A stretch of 64,000 bases of DNA from Arthrobacter agilis (GTDB taxonomy: Bacteria > Actinomycetota > Actinomycetes > Actinomycetales > Micrococcaceae), in assembly GCF_002157505.1 (NCBI RefSeq), contig NZ_NFSC01000025.1:122557-186556 (forward strand), in the 5' to 3' direction. Shown piece by piece: positions 56,994 through 64,000 of the stretch. The notes under the pieces were generated by a model, which saw only the letters and a program-made list of their open reading frames with translations, was not told the DNA's origin and did not search any database. The position numbers and the translations under genes are program-made. How positions within the stretch are numbered: position 1 is the first letter of the stretch; every line of letters starts with the position of its first letter.

Positions 56994-58619
56994 TCATGGC
57001 CGTCGGGTTCCGGTGGCGACGACGTCGAGGGCCGTCGCGTGCTTCGACGACGGCGCGGTTGCCCCCGCCCAGAGATGCAGGACCGCGTACGACCGCCAGG
57101 GCCGGACGTCGGCCATGGCGTCGTCGAGGAGAGGACCGGACGGGCGGGCACCCCTGACCCCATGCCCCACGACGTGTTCGCCGTACCCGGCGTGCTCAGC
57201 GTGCGCGGCCCGCCCAGGGGAGTTCCGGGACGTGAGGCGGGACCACCCGGCGCGGACGGCGGCGTCGGTCGGAAGGTGGATGTCCGGATGTCCGAGGACG
57301 CGCATGGCCACGTAGTCGGCTGTCCACGCTCCTACGCCGTCGAGCTGGAGCAGGTCGGCGCGCAGGGCAGCAGGATCTGAACCGACACCGATCTCGAGGG
57401 CACCGGAGGCGAGCCGGCGTGCTGCCGAGCGCAGGGCGTCATTGCGGCGGCGGGGGCCGCGGAGGAGCGGGTCGGGTGCTTCCGCGAGGTCGGCTGCCGC
57501 AGGGAACATCCTGTCGAGCCCCGCGGCTCCCGCACCTCCGGCGTCGACCGGCGGACCCGCTGCGGCGAGGCGGGAGAGGGCTCCCGTCGCCGCCGCAACA
57601 CTCACCTGCTGGCCGACGATCGCACGGATCAGCGCTTCGTGGGGATCGAGCACACCGGGAAGGCGTATGCCCGGGGCTGCGGACGCCAGGTCCGAGAAGT
57701 ACCGGTTCCTCGACAGGGCGGCGTCGATCGCCACCGGGTCGGCGTCGAGGTCGAACAGTCGCCGGATGCGGCTCAGGAGCACCGGCACATCGCCCAGCCC
57801 CGCGACCGACACGGTCACCGGCAGCGCTGCCCGCCCGTTGCCGCGCGCCTCGACGGCACCCGCCCGGAACCAGGCAGGGCCGCCGGGCAGGCGGAGGAGC
57901 CGTTCGTAGCTGGAACCGGTGGCGTGTTCGACGCCGTCGACGGCACGGGCGGCGAGAAAGCGGAAGATGCCGTTGTCATACGGCAGCCGCGTAGGCAGCG
58001 CCAGTGAGATCCGGACCGGCCCGCCGGAGCGTGCCGAGATACCGCTCGTCGCGTTCAGCTGCTGCCGCGACGCTTCGCGCAGCTGCCGCGGTGTGAGGTC
58101 GAAGACCTGCTGGACGGTGTCGTTGAACTGCCGGATGCTGCCGAATCCCGCCGCGAAGGCGACGTCGGCGAATCGCAGCGGCGATCCCGCGAGCAGGGCA
58201 CGGGCCGTCTGGGCGCGGTGTGCGCGGGCCAGCGCCAGCGCACCCGCGCCGAGCTCGTCCCTCAGGATGCGGTTCAGGTGCCTCGGGGAGTACCCGAGCC
58301 GGGCAGCGAGGCCCGGCACGCCTGTCCGGTCCACCTCGCCGTCGGTGATGAGGCGCATGGCCCGTGCCGCTGCATCACTGCGGAGGTTCCATTCCGGGTC
58401 CCCGGGCACCGCTTCGGGCAGGCACCGCTTGCAGGCACGGTAGCCCGCCTCGTGCGCAGCAGCCGAGGTGCGGTAGAACGTGACATTCGCTGGCTTCGGC
58501 GTCCGCGCGGGGCACGAGGGGCGGCAGTAGATGCCGGTGCTCGAGACAGCGGTCACGAACTGTCCGTCGAAGCGCACGTCGCGCGCGTCGATCGCCCGGT
58601 ACTGCTGCCAGAAGTCCAT
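56994..58619 (-). CDS. Ada-AlkA fusion: methyl-sensing regulator plus 3-methyladenine DNA glycosylase
   Basis: 541 residues joining three parts. Residues 1-70: Ada methyl phosphotriester zinc domain with C32, C36, C63, C66 (GIYCRPSC and ACKRCLPE), the methyl-accepting cysteine among them. About 85-190: AraC-type helix-turn-helix (LAARLGYSPRHLNRILRDEL, FADVAFAAGFGSIRQFND). About 200-541: AlkA-type glycosylase with the HhH-GPD core (GVGAWTADYVAMRVLGH) and the catalytic aspartate D452 in LPTDAAVRAGW. Between that aspartate and RPWRSYAVLHLW there is a Gly/His-rich insertion of roughly 30 residues. It should sense alkylation damage, activate genes such as ogt, and excise alkylated bases. Confidence 0.92.
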   Translation of the reverse strand: MDFWQQYRAIDARDVRFDGQFVTAVSSTGIYCRPSCPARTPKPANVTFYRTSAAAHEAGYRACKRCLPEAVPGDPEWNLRSDAAARAMRLITDGEVDRTGVPGLAARLGYSPRHLNRILRDELGAGALALARAHRAQTARALLAGSPLRFADVAFAAGFGSIRQFNDTVQQVFDLTPRQLREASRQQLNATSGISARSGGPVRISLALPTRLPYDNGIFRFLAARAVDGVEHATGSSYERLLRLPGGPAWFRAGAVEARGNGRAALPVTVSVAGLGDVPVLLSRIRRLFDLDADPVAIDAALSRNRYFSDLASAAPGIRLPGVLDPHEALIRAIVGQQVSVAAATGALSRLAAAGPPVDAGGAGAAGLDRMFPAAADLAEAPDPLLRGPRRRNDALRSAARRLASGALEIGVGSDPAALRADLLQLDGVGAWTADYVAMRVLGHPDIHLPTDAAVRAGWSRLTSRNSPGRAAHAEHAGYGEHVVGHGVRGARPSGPLLDDAMADVRPWRSYAVLHLWAGATAPSSKHATALDVVATGTRRP

Positions 58620-58699
58620 GCCGCCATCCTGTCACCCGCCACCGGAGACAACTAGCGGGATTCGGACACGGCTGCAGGGAGGGCCCGCGCCGCCTTTGC

Positions 58700-58705
58700 T
58701 ACCGT
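58700..58705 (+). promoter_or_regulatory. -10 element (TACCGT) for leaderless mpg
   Basis: TACCGT is 6 bases before GTG 58712, without a Shine-Dalgarno. Confidence 0.5.
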
Positions 58706-58711
58706 CGACGG

Positions 58712-59356
58712 GTGAGCGAGCAGAGCGGGGCGGGCGGGGAGTTGCGCGAGAGACTGAGCGGCAGCGCACTCGACGTCGCCCCCTGGCTCCTCGGCGCACA
58801 CCTGACACACCGCGACGACGACGGCGAGGTCACCGTGCGCATCTCCGAGGTGGAGGCCTACCTCGGCCCCGACGATCCCGGCTCCCACGCGTTCCGCGGG
58901 AAGACGGCACGTAACGCGACCATGTTCGGGCCGGCCGGCCACCTCTACGTCTACTTCACGTACGGCATGCACTACTGCGCCAACGTGGTCTGCGGGACGG
59001 AAGGGTGGGCCACGGGTCTGCTGCTGCGCGCGGGCGAGATCGTGGCGGGCGTCGACCAAGCGCGGAAACGCCGATCCCATCCTGCGTCGGACCTGGACCT
59101 CGCCCGAGGGCCTGCGCGCCTCGCGCAGGCGCTCGGACTCGACCGCCGGTTCGACGGTGCGGACGTCCTCGCCCCGCCCTTCCGGCTGACGCTTCCGGAG
59201 GAGCCACCGGCGCAGGTCGGACGGGGGCCCCGGGTCGGCGTGAGCGGCCTCGCCGGTACGGCGGAGTATCCGTGGCGCTTTTGGTTGCCGGATGACCCGT
59301 CGGTGTCCCGCTACCGTCCCGGCAAGCAGCCCGCTGCCCGTAAGGTTGATCCGTGA
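58712..59356 (+). CDS. mpg: 3-methyladenine DNA glycosylase, AAG/MPG type
   Basis: 214-residue base-excision glycosylase unrelated in fold to AlkA. It has WLLGAHLTHRDDDGEVTVRI, SEVEAYLGPDDPGSHAFRGK, and FGPAGHLYVYFTYGMHYCAN, which is the active-site region of this family, then RGPARLAQALGL. It is divergent from the ada-alkA gene; with ogt and ada-alkA it forms a DNA alkylation repair cluster. Starts GTG with TACCGT at 6 bases. The stop overlaps apt (GTGA). Confidence 0.93.
   Translation: MSEQSGAGGELRERLSGSALDVAPWLLGAHLTHRDDDGEVTVRISEVEAYLGPDDPGSHAFRGKTARNATMFGPAGHLYVYFTYGMHYCANVVCGTEGWATGLLLRAGEIVAGVDQARKRRSHPASDLDLARGPARLAQALGLDRRFDGADVLAPPFRLTLPEEPPAQVGRGPRVGVSGLAGTAEYPWRFWLPDDPSVSRYRPGKQPAARKVDP
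59341..59346 (+). promoter_or_regulatory. -10 element (TAAGGT) for leaderless apt
   Basis: TAAGGT is 6 bases before GTG 59353 and lies inside the end of mpg. Confidence 0.45.
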
Positions 59357-59940
59357 CTACGAGCGGAGCGGACGCCGGGAGCATCCCGGCCGCAGGAGCA
59401 GGTACACCGGAACTCGCGATCGCGGCGAGGGAGACGATCGACCGCCTGTGCGCCGTCGTTCCCGACTTCCCCTCTCCCGGCATCCTGTTCCGCGACCTCA
59501 CCCCCGTGTTCTCCGACGCCTCCGCCTTCCGGACGGTCGTCGACGCGGTGGCAGCGCCGTTCGCGGGCTCCTTCGATGCCGTGGCCGGGGTCGAGGCCCG
59601 CGGGTTCCTCCTGGCCGCCGCCGTCGCCTACGCGACCGGTACCGGCGTGGTCACGGTGCGGAAGGCGGGAAAGCTGCCGCGCGCTGTCTTCCGGGAGTCC
59701 TACGACCTCGAATACGGGCAGGCATCACTGGAGATCCACCAGTCCGATCTGCCCGCCGGCGCCCGTGTCCTGGTGCTCGACGACGTCCTTGCCACAGGTG
59801 GAACACTCGTCGCGGCATGTGCGTTGCTCGAACGGGCAGGGGCCAAGGTCGCAGGGTGCGGCGTGGTCCTCGAGCTCGGCGACCTGGGCGGACGGGCGAG
59901 CCTGGCCGGACGCCACGTCTCCGCGCTGGAAACCGTGTAG
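59353..59940 (+). CDS. apt: Adenine phosphoribosyltransferase Apt
   Basis: Purine salvage enzyme making AMP from adenine and PRPP. The 195 residues have a ~25-residue N-terminal extension, then VVPDFPSPGILFRDLTPVF, AGVEARGFLLAAAVAY, VRKAGKLP, and the PRPP motif RVLVLDDVLATGGTLVA. GTG 59353 overlaps the mpg stop. Length is normal apart from the extension. Confidence 0.95.
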   Translation: MTTSGADAGSIPAAGAGTPELAIAARETIDRLCAVVPDFPSPGILFRDLTPVFSDASAFRTVVDAVAAPFAGSFDAVAGVEARGFLLAAAVAYATGTGVVTVRKAGKLPRAVFRESYDLEYGQASLEIHQSDLPAGARVLVLDDVLATGGTLVAACALLERAGAKVAGCGVVLELGDLGGRASLAGRHVSALETV

Positions 59941-59990
59941 CGTCCGCCGCGCTAGAATTGACGGTCCGCCTTTCTGGAAGGAAGTGTCCG

Positions 59991-62243
59991 ATGCACGAGA
60001 CGGCCCAGGCCAAAGCCGAGCTGGACTACGAGCGCGACTACGTCGACGGCCTGTACCGCCGGCTCGATGAACTCCGCGCCGAGAAGGTCCAGCAGCTCGC
60101 CGACGTCCGGCGCACGCAGGCCGCCGGATCCCACCAGAACCGGTCGGAGCGGGATGCTTTCGCGACGATGTACGAGGACCGCCTCGCCCAGCTGAACGCC
60201 GTCGACGACCGGCTGGTGTTCGGGCGGCTGGACCTCGACAGCGGCGACAAGCGGTACATCGGCCGGATCGGTCTCTCCGACGACGAGCTACGCCAGCTGA
60301 TGGTGGACTGGCGCGCACCGGAAGCGGGTACCTTCTACCAGGCCACGGCCTTCGATCGCATGGGCGTCCGCCGCCGTCGCCACCTCATCCTCTCGCGGCG
60401 TGACGTCGTCGCGATCGAGGATGACGTCCTCGATGCGGATCTCCTGGGCGACGACGACTCCCTCCAGGGCGAGGGCGCGCTTCTAGCAGCCCTCAACTCG
60501 CGACGTACGGGGCAGATGTCCGACATCGTGGGCACCATCCAGGCGGAGCAGGACCGCATCATCCGGGCACCGCTGCCCGGCGTCACCGTCGTCCAGGGCG
60601 GACCGGGTACCGGCAAGACGGCCGTGGCACTCCACCGAGCCGCATACCTCCTCTACACGCACCGCGAACGGCTGAAGTCCGCCGGTGTGCTGCTGGTGGG
60701 GCCCACCGACGCCTTCATGAAGTACATCGAGCGCGTGCTGCCGTCCCTGGGTGAGACCGGCGTGGTCATGGCCGGCATCGGCACCCTCATGCCCGGCGTG
60801 CCCACGGTGCAGGAGGCGAGCGAGGAAGCCGCCGCGATCAAGGGCCGGCTCGAGATGGCGCAGGTCATCAAGAATGCCGTCGCCAACCGGGAGCGTGTGC
60901 CGGCGGAGAACAAGCGCCTGAACGTCGAGGGTACGATGCTGACGCTCACGCCCCGGCAGGTCTCGCGGGCGCGAGAACGTGCCCGGGCTACCGGGAAGCC
61001 CCACAACGAGGCGCGCGTCACGTTCGTCAGGATCCTCCTGCGGGAACTCACCGAGCAGCTGCTGGACAAGCTCGAGGAATCGTCGGGTGGCGGGAACAAC
61101 GCCGATCGCTCCTACCTTGCGGAGGACGTCCGCAGCGCGCGCGATGTGCGGATCGCCCTGAACCTCGCGTGGATGCCACTGACACCGCAGAAGCTGGTGT
61201 CGGAGCTGTTCGCGCGCCCGGAGTTGCTGCGCGCCGCGGCCCCCGGCCTGAGTGACAGGGAAGTCGCCGCCCTGACCAGGCCGGCGGACGCACCGTGGAC
61301 CGAAGCCGATGTGCCACTGCTCGACGAGGCGGCCGAACTCCTCGGCGACCTCGACGCGTCGGCGGGCCGCGACAGCGCAGCCCGCGAGCAGGAGCACAAA
61401 CGCGACCTCGCGAACGCCGAGCGCGCCCTCGAGAACGTCAATGCGTCGCTCGAGGATTCCGGGGTGAACGGCGTGCTGACGGCCGAGGACCTCGCGCAGC
61501 ACAATGCCGTGTCCTCGACCCGGCTGTCCGCCGCGGATCGTGCCTCCGGTGACCGCACCTGGGCTTACGGGCACATCGTGGTGGACGAGGCGCAGGAGCT
61601 CTCCCCGATGCAGTGGCGCCTGCTCATGCGGCGCTGTCCGCTGAAGTCCTTCACCATCGTCGGCGACATCGCGCAGACGAGTTCGGCGGCGGGTTCCCGG
61701 TCCTGGCAGCAGGCGCTCGAACCTTTCGTGGGGGACCGGTGGCAGCTCGAGGAACTGACCGTCAACTACCGCACGCCCTCGCAGATCGCGGAGGCCTCCG
61801 TGCGGATGGCCAATGCGGCAGGGCTCGTCGTGTCGGCTCCGAAGGCTGTCCGGGAGGGGAGGTACGCCCCCGTGCTGGATACCGTGCGCGAGCTCGTCCC
61901 GTCCCTCGTGCGCGTGATGCCCGAGGAACTGGCGGCGATCGACGGCGGACTGCTCGCCGTCATCGCACCCGACCACCTGCTGCACGAGGTACGCACTTCG
62001 CTCGCCCCCGAGTACGGCGACCGCGTCGGTTCCGGCGCGGGCGGGCCAGGGCAGGACATCGTGGTGATCGCGCCGCGCGAGTCGAAGGGCCTGGAGTTCG
62101 ACGGCGTCGTGATCCTCGAACCGCAGGAGATGCTCGATTCCGCGACGGCCCGGGTCGGCGACCTGTACGTCGCGATGACGCGGCCCACCCAGCGCCTCCG
62201 CGTCATCTCGACCGGCCGAATTCCTGCGGGTATTGCCGGCTGA
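59991..62243 (+). CDS. UvrD-like helicase of the HelD/HelR family
   Basis: 750-residue superfamily 1 helicase. The N-terminal part is a coiled coil (AELDYERDYVDGLYRRLDEL), then the HelD-type region WRAPEAGTFYQA. The P-loop GGPGTGKTAVALHRAAYLLY is at about 203, the Walker B and Q-motif region VVDEAQELSPMQWRLL at about 530, and the C-terminal motifs ESKGLEFDGVVILEP and YVAMTRPTQRL. HelD-type proteins remove stalled RNA polymerase; in Actinobacteria HelR can protect against rifampicin. ATG 59991 follows GGAAGGAA. TAGAAT (59953-59958) is a possible -10. Confidence 0.88.
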   Translation: MHETAQAKAELDYERDYVDGLYRRLDELRAEKVQQLADVRRTQAAGSHQNRSERDAFATMYEDRLAQLNAVDDRLVFGRLDLDSGDKRYIGRIGLSDDELRQLMVDWRAPEAGTFYQATAFDRMGVRRRRHLILSRRDVVAIEDDVLDADLLGDDDSLQGEGALLAALNSRRTGQMSDIVGTIQAEQDRIIRAPLPGVTVVQGGPGTGKTAVALHRAAYLLYTHRERLKSAGVLLVGPTDAFMKYIERVLPSLGETGVVMAGIGTLMPGVPTVQEASEEAAAIKGRLEMAQVIKNAVANRERVPAENKRLNVEGTMLTLTPRQVSRARERARATGKPHNEARVTFVRILLRELTEQLLDKLEESSGGGNNADRSYLAEDVRSARDVRIALNLAWMPLTPQKLVSELFARPELLRAAAPGLSDREVAALTRPADAPWTEADVPLLDEAAELLGDLDASAGRDSAAREQEHKRDLANAERALENVNASLEDSGVNGVLTAEDLAQHNAVSSTRLSAADRASGDRTWAYGHIVVDEAQELSPMQWRLLMRRCPLKSFTIVGDIAQTSSAAGSRSWQQALEPFVGDRWQLEELTVNYRTPSQIAEASVRMANAAGLVVSAPKAVREGRYAPVLDTVRELVPSLVRVMPEELAAIDGGLLAVIAPDHLLHEVRTSLAPEYGDRVGSGAGGPGQDIVVIAPRESKGLEFDGVVILEPQEMLDSATARVGDLYVAMTRPTQRLRVISTGRIPAGIAG

Positions 62244-62249
62244 TAATTT
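62244..62249 (+). promoter_or_regulatory. -10 element (TAATTT) for leaderless tyrS
   Basis: TAATTT overlaps the helicase end by position and is 6 bases before GTG 62256. A purine run follows but too close to act as a Shine-Dalgarno. Confidence 0.45.
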
Positions 62250-62255
62250 GGTGGG

Positions 62256-63578
62256 GTGGCACAGCAAACAGAAACCCCGGTCAGTGGCCTTGCCGGCCAG
62301 CGCAACGATCCGTCCTTCGGGAACATCTACGATGAGCTCGTCTGGCGTGGGCTGGTGTATGTCTCCACCGACGAGGGTGAACTCAAGGAGCTGCTCGCAG
62401 GCCCGTCCATCACGTTCTACTGCGGCTTCGACCCCACGGCCCCGAGCCTCCACCTCGGCAACCTCGTCCAGCTCCTGACGATGCGCCGGCTGCAGCTCGC
62501 CGGGCACCGGCCCCTCGGCCTCGTGGGCGGGTCCACCGGCCTCGTGGGCGACCCGCGGCCGACGGCGGAGCGCACCATGAACACCAAGGAGACCGTCGCG
62601 GAGTGGGTCGGCTACCTCCAGGGCCAGGTGCAGAAGTTCCTCGACTTCGAGGGGGACAGCGCAGCCCGGATGGTCAACAACCTCGACTGGACCGGGCCGA
62701 TGAGCGTCATCGACTTCCTGCGCGACGTCGGCAAGTACTTCCGCGTGGGCACGATGATCAAGAAGGAAACGGTCGCCAAGCGGCTGAACTCCGACGAGGG
62801 CATCAGCTACACCGAGTTCAGCTACCAGATCCTGCAGGGCATGGACTACCTGCAGCTGTTCCGCGAGTACGGCTGCGTCCTCCAGACCGGCGGCTCCGAC
62901 CAGTGGGGCAACCTGACCAGCGGCACCGACCTCGTCCGCAAGGTCGAGGGAGCCGGGGTCCACGCGATCGGCACGCCGCTGATCACCAACTCGGACGGCA
63001 CGAAGTTCGGCAAGAGCGAGGGCAACGCGATCTGGCTCGACGCCGCGATGACGAGCCCGTACGCCATGTTCCAGTTCTGGCTGAACACCTCCGACGCCGA
63101 CGTCGCCCAGCGCCTGCGCATCTTCACGTTCCGGACCCGCACGGAGATCGAGGAGCTCGAGAAGGCGACGGCGGAGCGCCCCCACGAGCGGGCGGCGCAG
63201 CGCGCACTCGCCTTCGACGTCACGTCGCTCGTGCACGGGGTGGAGGCGACCGAGAAGGTCATCGCCGCGTCCGCTGCCCTGTTCGGGCAGGGCGACCTGC
63301 ACGCCCTCGATCTCGCGACCCTGCAGGCGGCGACGGCGGAACTCGAGTCGGTCTCCGTTCCCCGGGATGGTCTGGGGATCGTGGACCTCCTGGTCGCGTC
63401 GGGACTGTCGCCCAGTAACTCGGCCGCCCGGCGGACCGTCGCCGAGGGGGGAGCCTACGTCAACAACGCGAAGATCTCCGACGCGGACCACGCCGTCGCC
63501 GAGACGGACCTCCTGCACGGCCGCTACCTCCTGGTCCGCCGGGGCAAGCGGAACCTCGCGATGGTCGACGTCGCCTGA
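62256..63578 (+). CDS. tyrS: Tyrosyl-tRNA synthetase
   Basis: Charges tRNA-Tyr. The 440 residues are class I: YCGFDPTAPSLHLGNLVQLL (HIGH-like), GGSTGLVGDPRPTAERTMN, GGSDQWGNLTSGTDL, and the KMSKS variant KFGKSEGNAIW at about 249, then a C-terminal S4 domain (LSPSNSAARRTVAEGGAYVN). GTG 62256 has TAATTT at 6 bases; it lies 12 bases after the helicase gene. Last protein gene in the window. Confidence 0.97.
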   Translation: MAQQTETPVSGLAGQRNDPSFGNIYDELVWRGLVYVSTDEGELKELLAGPSITFYCGFDPTAPSLHLGNLVQLLTMRRLQLAGHRPLGLVGGSTGLVGDPRPTAERTMNTKETVAEWVGYLQGQVQKFLDFEGDSAARMVNNLDWTGPMSVIDFLRDVGKYFRVGTMIKKETVAKRLNSDEGISYTEFSYQILQGMDYLQLFREYGCVLQTGGSDQWGNLTSGTDLVRKVEGAGVHAIGTPLITNSDGTKFGKSEGNAIWLDAAMTSPYAMFQFWLNTSDADVAQRLRIFTFRTRTEIEELEKATAERPHERAAQRALAFDVTSLVHGVEATEKVIAASAALFGQGDLHALDLATLQAATAELESVSVPRDGLGIVDLLVASGLSPSNSAARRTVAEGGAYVNNAKISDADHAVAETDLLHGRYLLVRRGKRNLAMVDVA

Positions 63579-63595
63579 CAGTCCCCGCTGCGCAC

Positions 63596-63632
63596 CGAAG
63601 CCGGCATCCTCCTCGGGAGGGTGCCGGCTTCG
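63596..63632 (+). terminator. Terminator after tyrS
   Basis: 16-base-pair stem with one G-T pair (CGAAGCCGGCATCCTC / GAGGGTGCCGGCTTCG) and a 5-base loop. It separates tyrS from the rRNA leader region. Confidence 0.8.
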
Positions 63633-63639
63633 CCTGTTC

Positions 63640-64000
63640 TGGGGTGTGGGTGGATTTGTGGTGGGGGGTGGGGTGGTCGTATAGTTATGTGGTTGCCCCG
63701 GTGAGGGTGACGGACCCCCTTTTGACAGAGTTGAAGTTGTTCCGGCGTGTGCTGTGCATGGTGCTGGGATTGGCTTCTGGTTTGTTGTCGGTTGTGTTGG
63801 TTTGCTGGTTGGTCGTGGTGCTCGTTTCGGCGGGTGGTGCGGCTGGGAGCGGATTTGCGGGATCGGGTTGGTGGGGGTAAGCTTGAAAAGTTGCTTCGGA
63901 GCGAGGACACAGCGGTTTGGTTGTGTTTGGTGCCGGTAGCTCCTGTTGTTTGAGAACTCAATAGTGTGCCAAGTTTGTTGATACCGATTGTTTTTTGATT
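63640..64000 (+). promoter_or_regulatory. Upstream region and leader of an rRNA operon (16S gene just outside)
   Basis: About 360 bases rich in G and T on the plus strand, with no believable gene. TTGACA (63722-63727) is a -35; a better promoter is TTGCGG (63855-63860) with TAAGCT (63878-63883) at 17 bases. The stretch around TTGTTTGAGAACTCAATAGT (63947-63966) and the following CAAGTTTGTTGATA are the conserved leader just before actinobacterial 16S rRNA, including antitermination and processing signals. Known from such leaders; the 16S start itself is beyond the window. Confidence 0.75.

Noticed and set aside
60483..63518. About 1000-codon minus-strand frame opposite the helicase and tyrS
   Set aside because: Same shadow effect; no motifs, and the sense genes are secure.
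63644..63880. Hydrophobic 78-codon frame in the G/T-rich end region
   Set aside because: Val/Leu/Trp/Gly-rich because of the base bias; overlaps the likely rRNA promoter and has no ribosome binding site.

Overview
This window is a piece of core chromosome from a high-GC Gram-positive bacterium, most likely a member of the Micrococcaceae close to Arthrobacter. The clues are the G+C-rich coding sequence with many GTG starts, the gene order ftsK-pgsA-cinA-clgR-(DUF3046)-recA-recX-miaB-miaA-dapF-hflX-dinG-lexA shared across Actinobacteria, actinobacterial-type SOS boxes (TCGAAC-N4-GTTCGA), a PriA-type HisA, and a final stretch that matches the leader of an actinobacterial rRNA operon. Nearly all of the DNA is coding. 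No prophage, insertion sequence, CRISPR array or tRNA gene was recognised. The species assignment is inference; no search was possible.

Layout. 1-1749: end of a molybdenum cofactor operon (moeA 3' end, moaC, mog, moaE). 1766-6950: dapB with a small membrane TPR-like gene, an opposite-strand membrane acyltransferase-like gene, then dapA and RNase J. 7059-11595: ftsK, pgsA, cinA and the stress regulator clgR. 11650-24675: a MarR regulator, then a DNA repair and tRNA modification block (DUF3046, recA, recX, miaB, miaA, dapF, an RsmC-like methyltransferase, hflX, dinG, lexA and a divergent SOS-type LysM membrane protein). 24796-30478: hisC, hisB, hisH, a 52-residue membrane ORF, priA (hisA), sseB and an MFS permease. 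30569-34268: a DUF1844 gene and the infC-rpmI-rplT operon plus an rRNA methyltransferase. 34248-40265: mixed genes (MFS, YbdK-type ligase, NUDIX hydrolase, Rv2578c-type radical SAM protein, pyroglutamyl peptidase, small unknowns). 40452-44078: pheST. 45255-54039: a complete arginine operon argCJBDFRGH. 54214-63578: an ABC exporter, three DNA alkylation repair genes (ogt, an ada-alkA fusion, mpg), apt, a HelD-type helicase and tyrS. 63640-64000: G/T-rich leader of an rRNA operon whose 16S gene begins just outside the window.

How the parts work together. Three lysine/cell-wall genes (dapA, dapB, dapF) are spread over three operons. SOS control is laid out in full: LexA, its likely boxes in front of recA, between lexA and the LysM gene, and a weaker candidate in front of the radical SAM gene. 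The arginine operon carries its own repressor gene (argR) and a candidate ARG box in front of argC. The infC gene starts with the rare codon ATT, the hallmark of IF3 autoregulation, and lies behind a leader with a strong hairpin.

The most striking general pattern is that about fifteen genes have a TANNNT hexamer exactly 6 or 7 bases before the start codon and usually no evident Shine-Dalgarno sequence, as expected for leaderless mRNAs. A second pattern is that short tandem repeats sit in intergenic gaps, especially between convergent genes, and inside a few protein tails (RecX N-terminus, ArgB C-terminus). I found no clearly new multi-gene system; the best candidates for undescribed biology are the small ORFs, the extended RecX and IF3 proteins, and these repeat and leaderless patterns.
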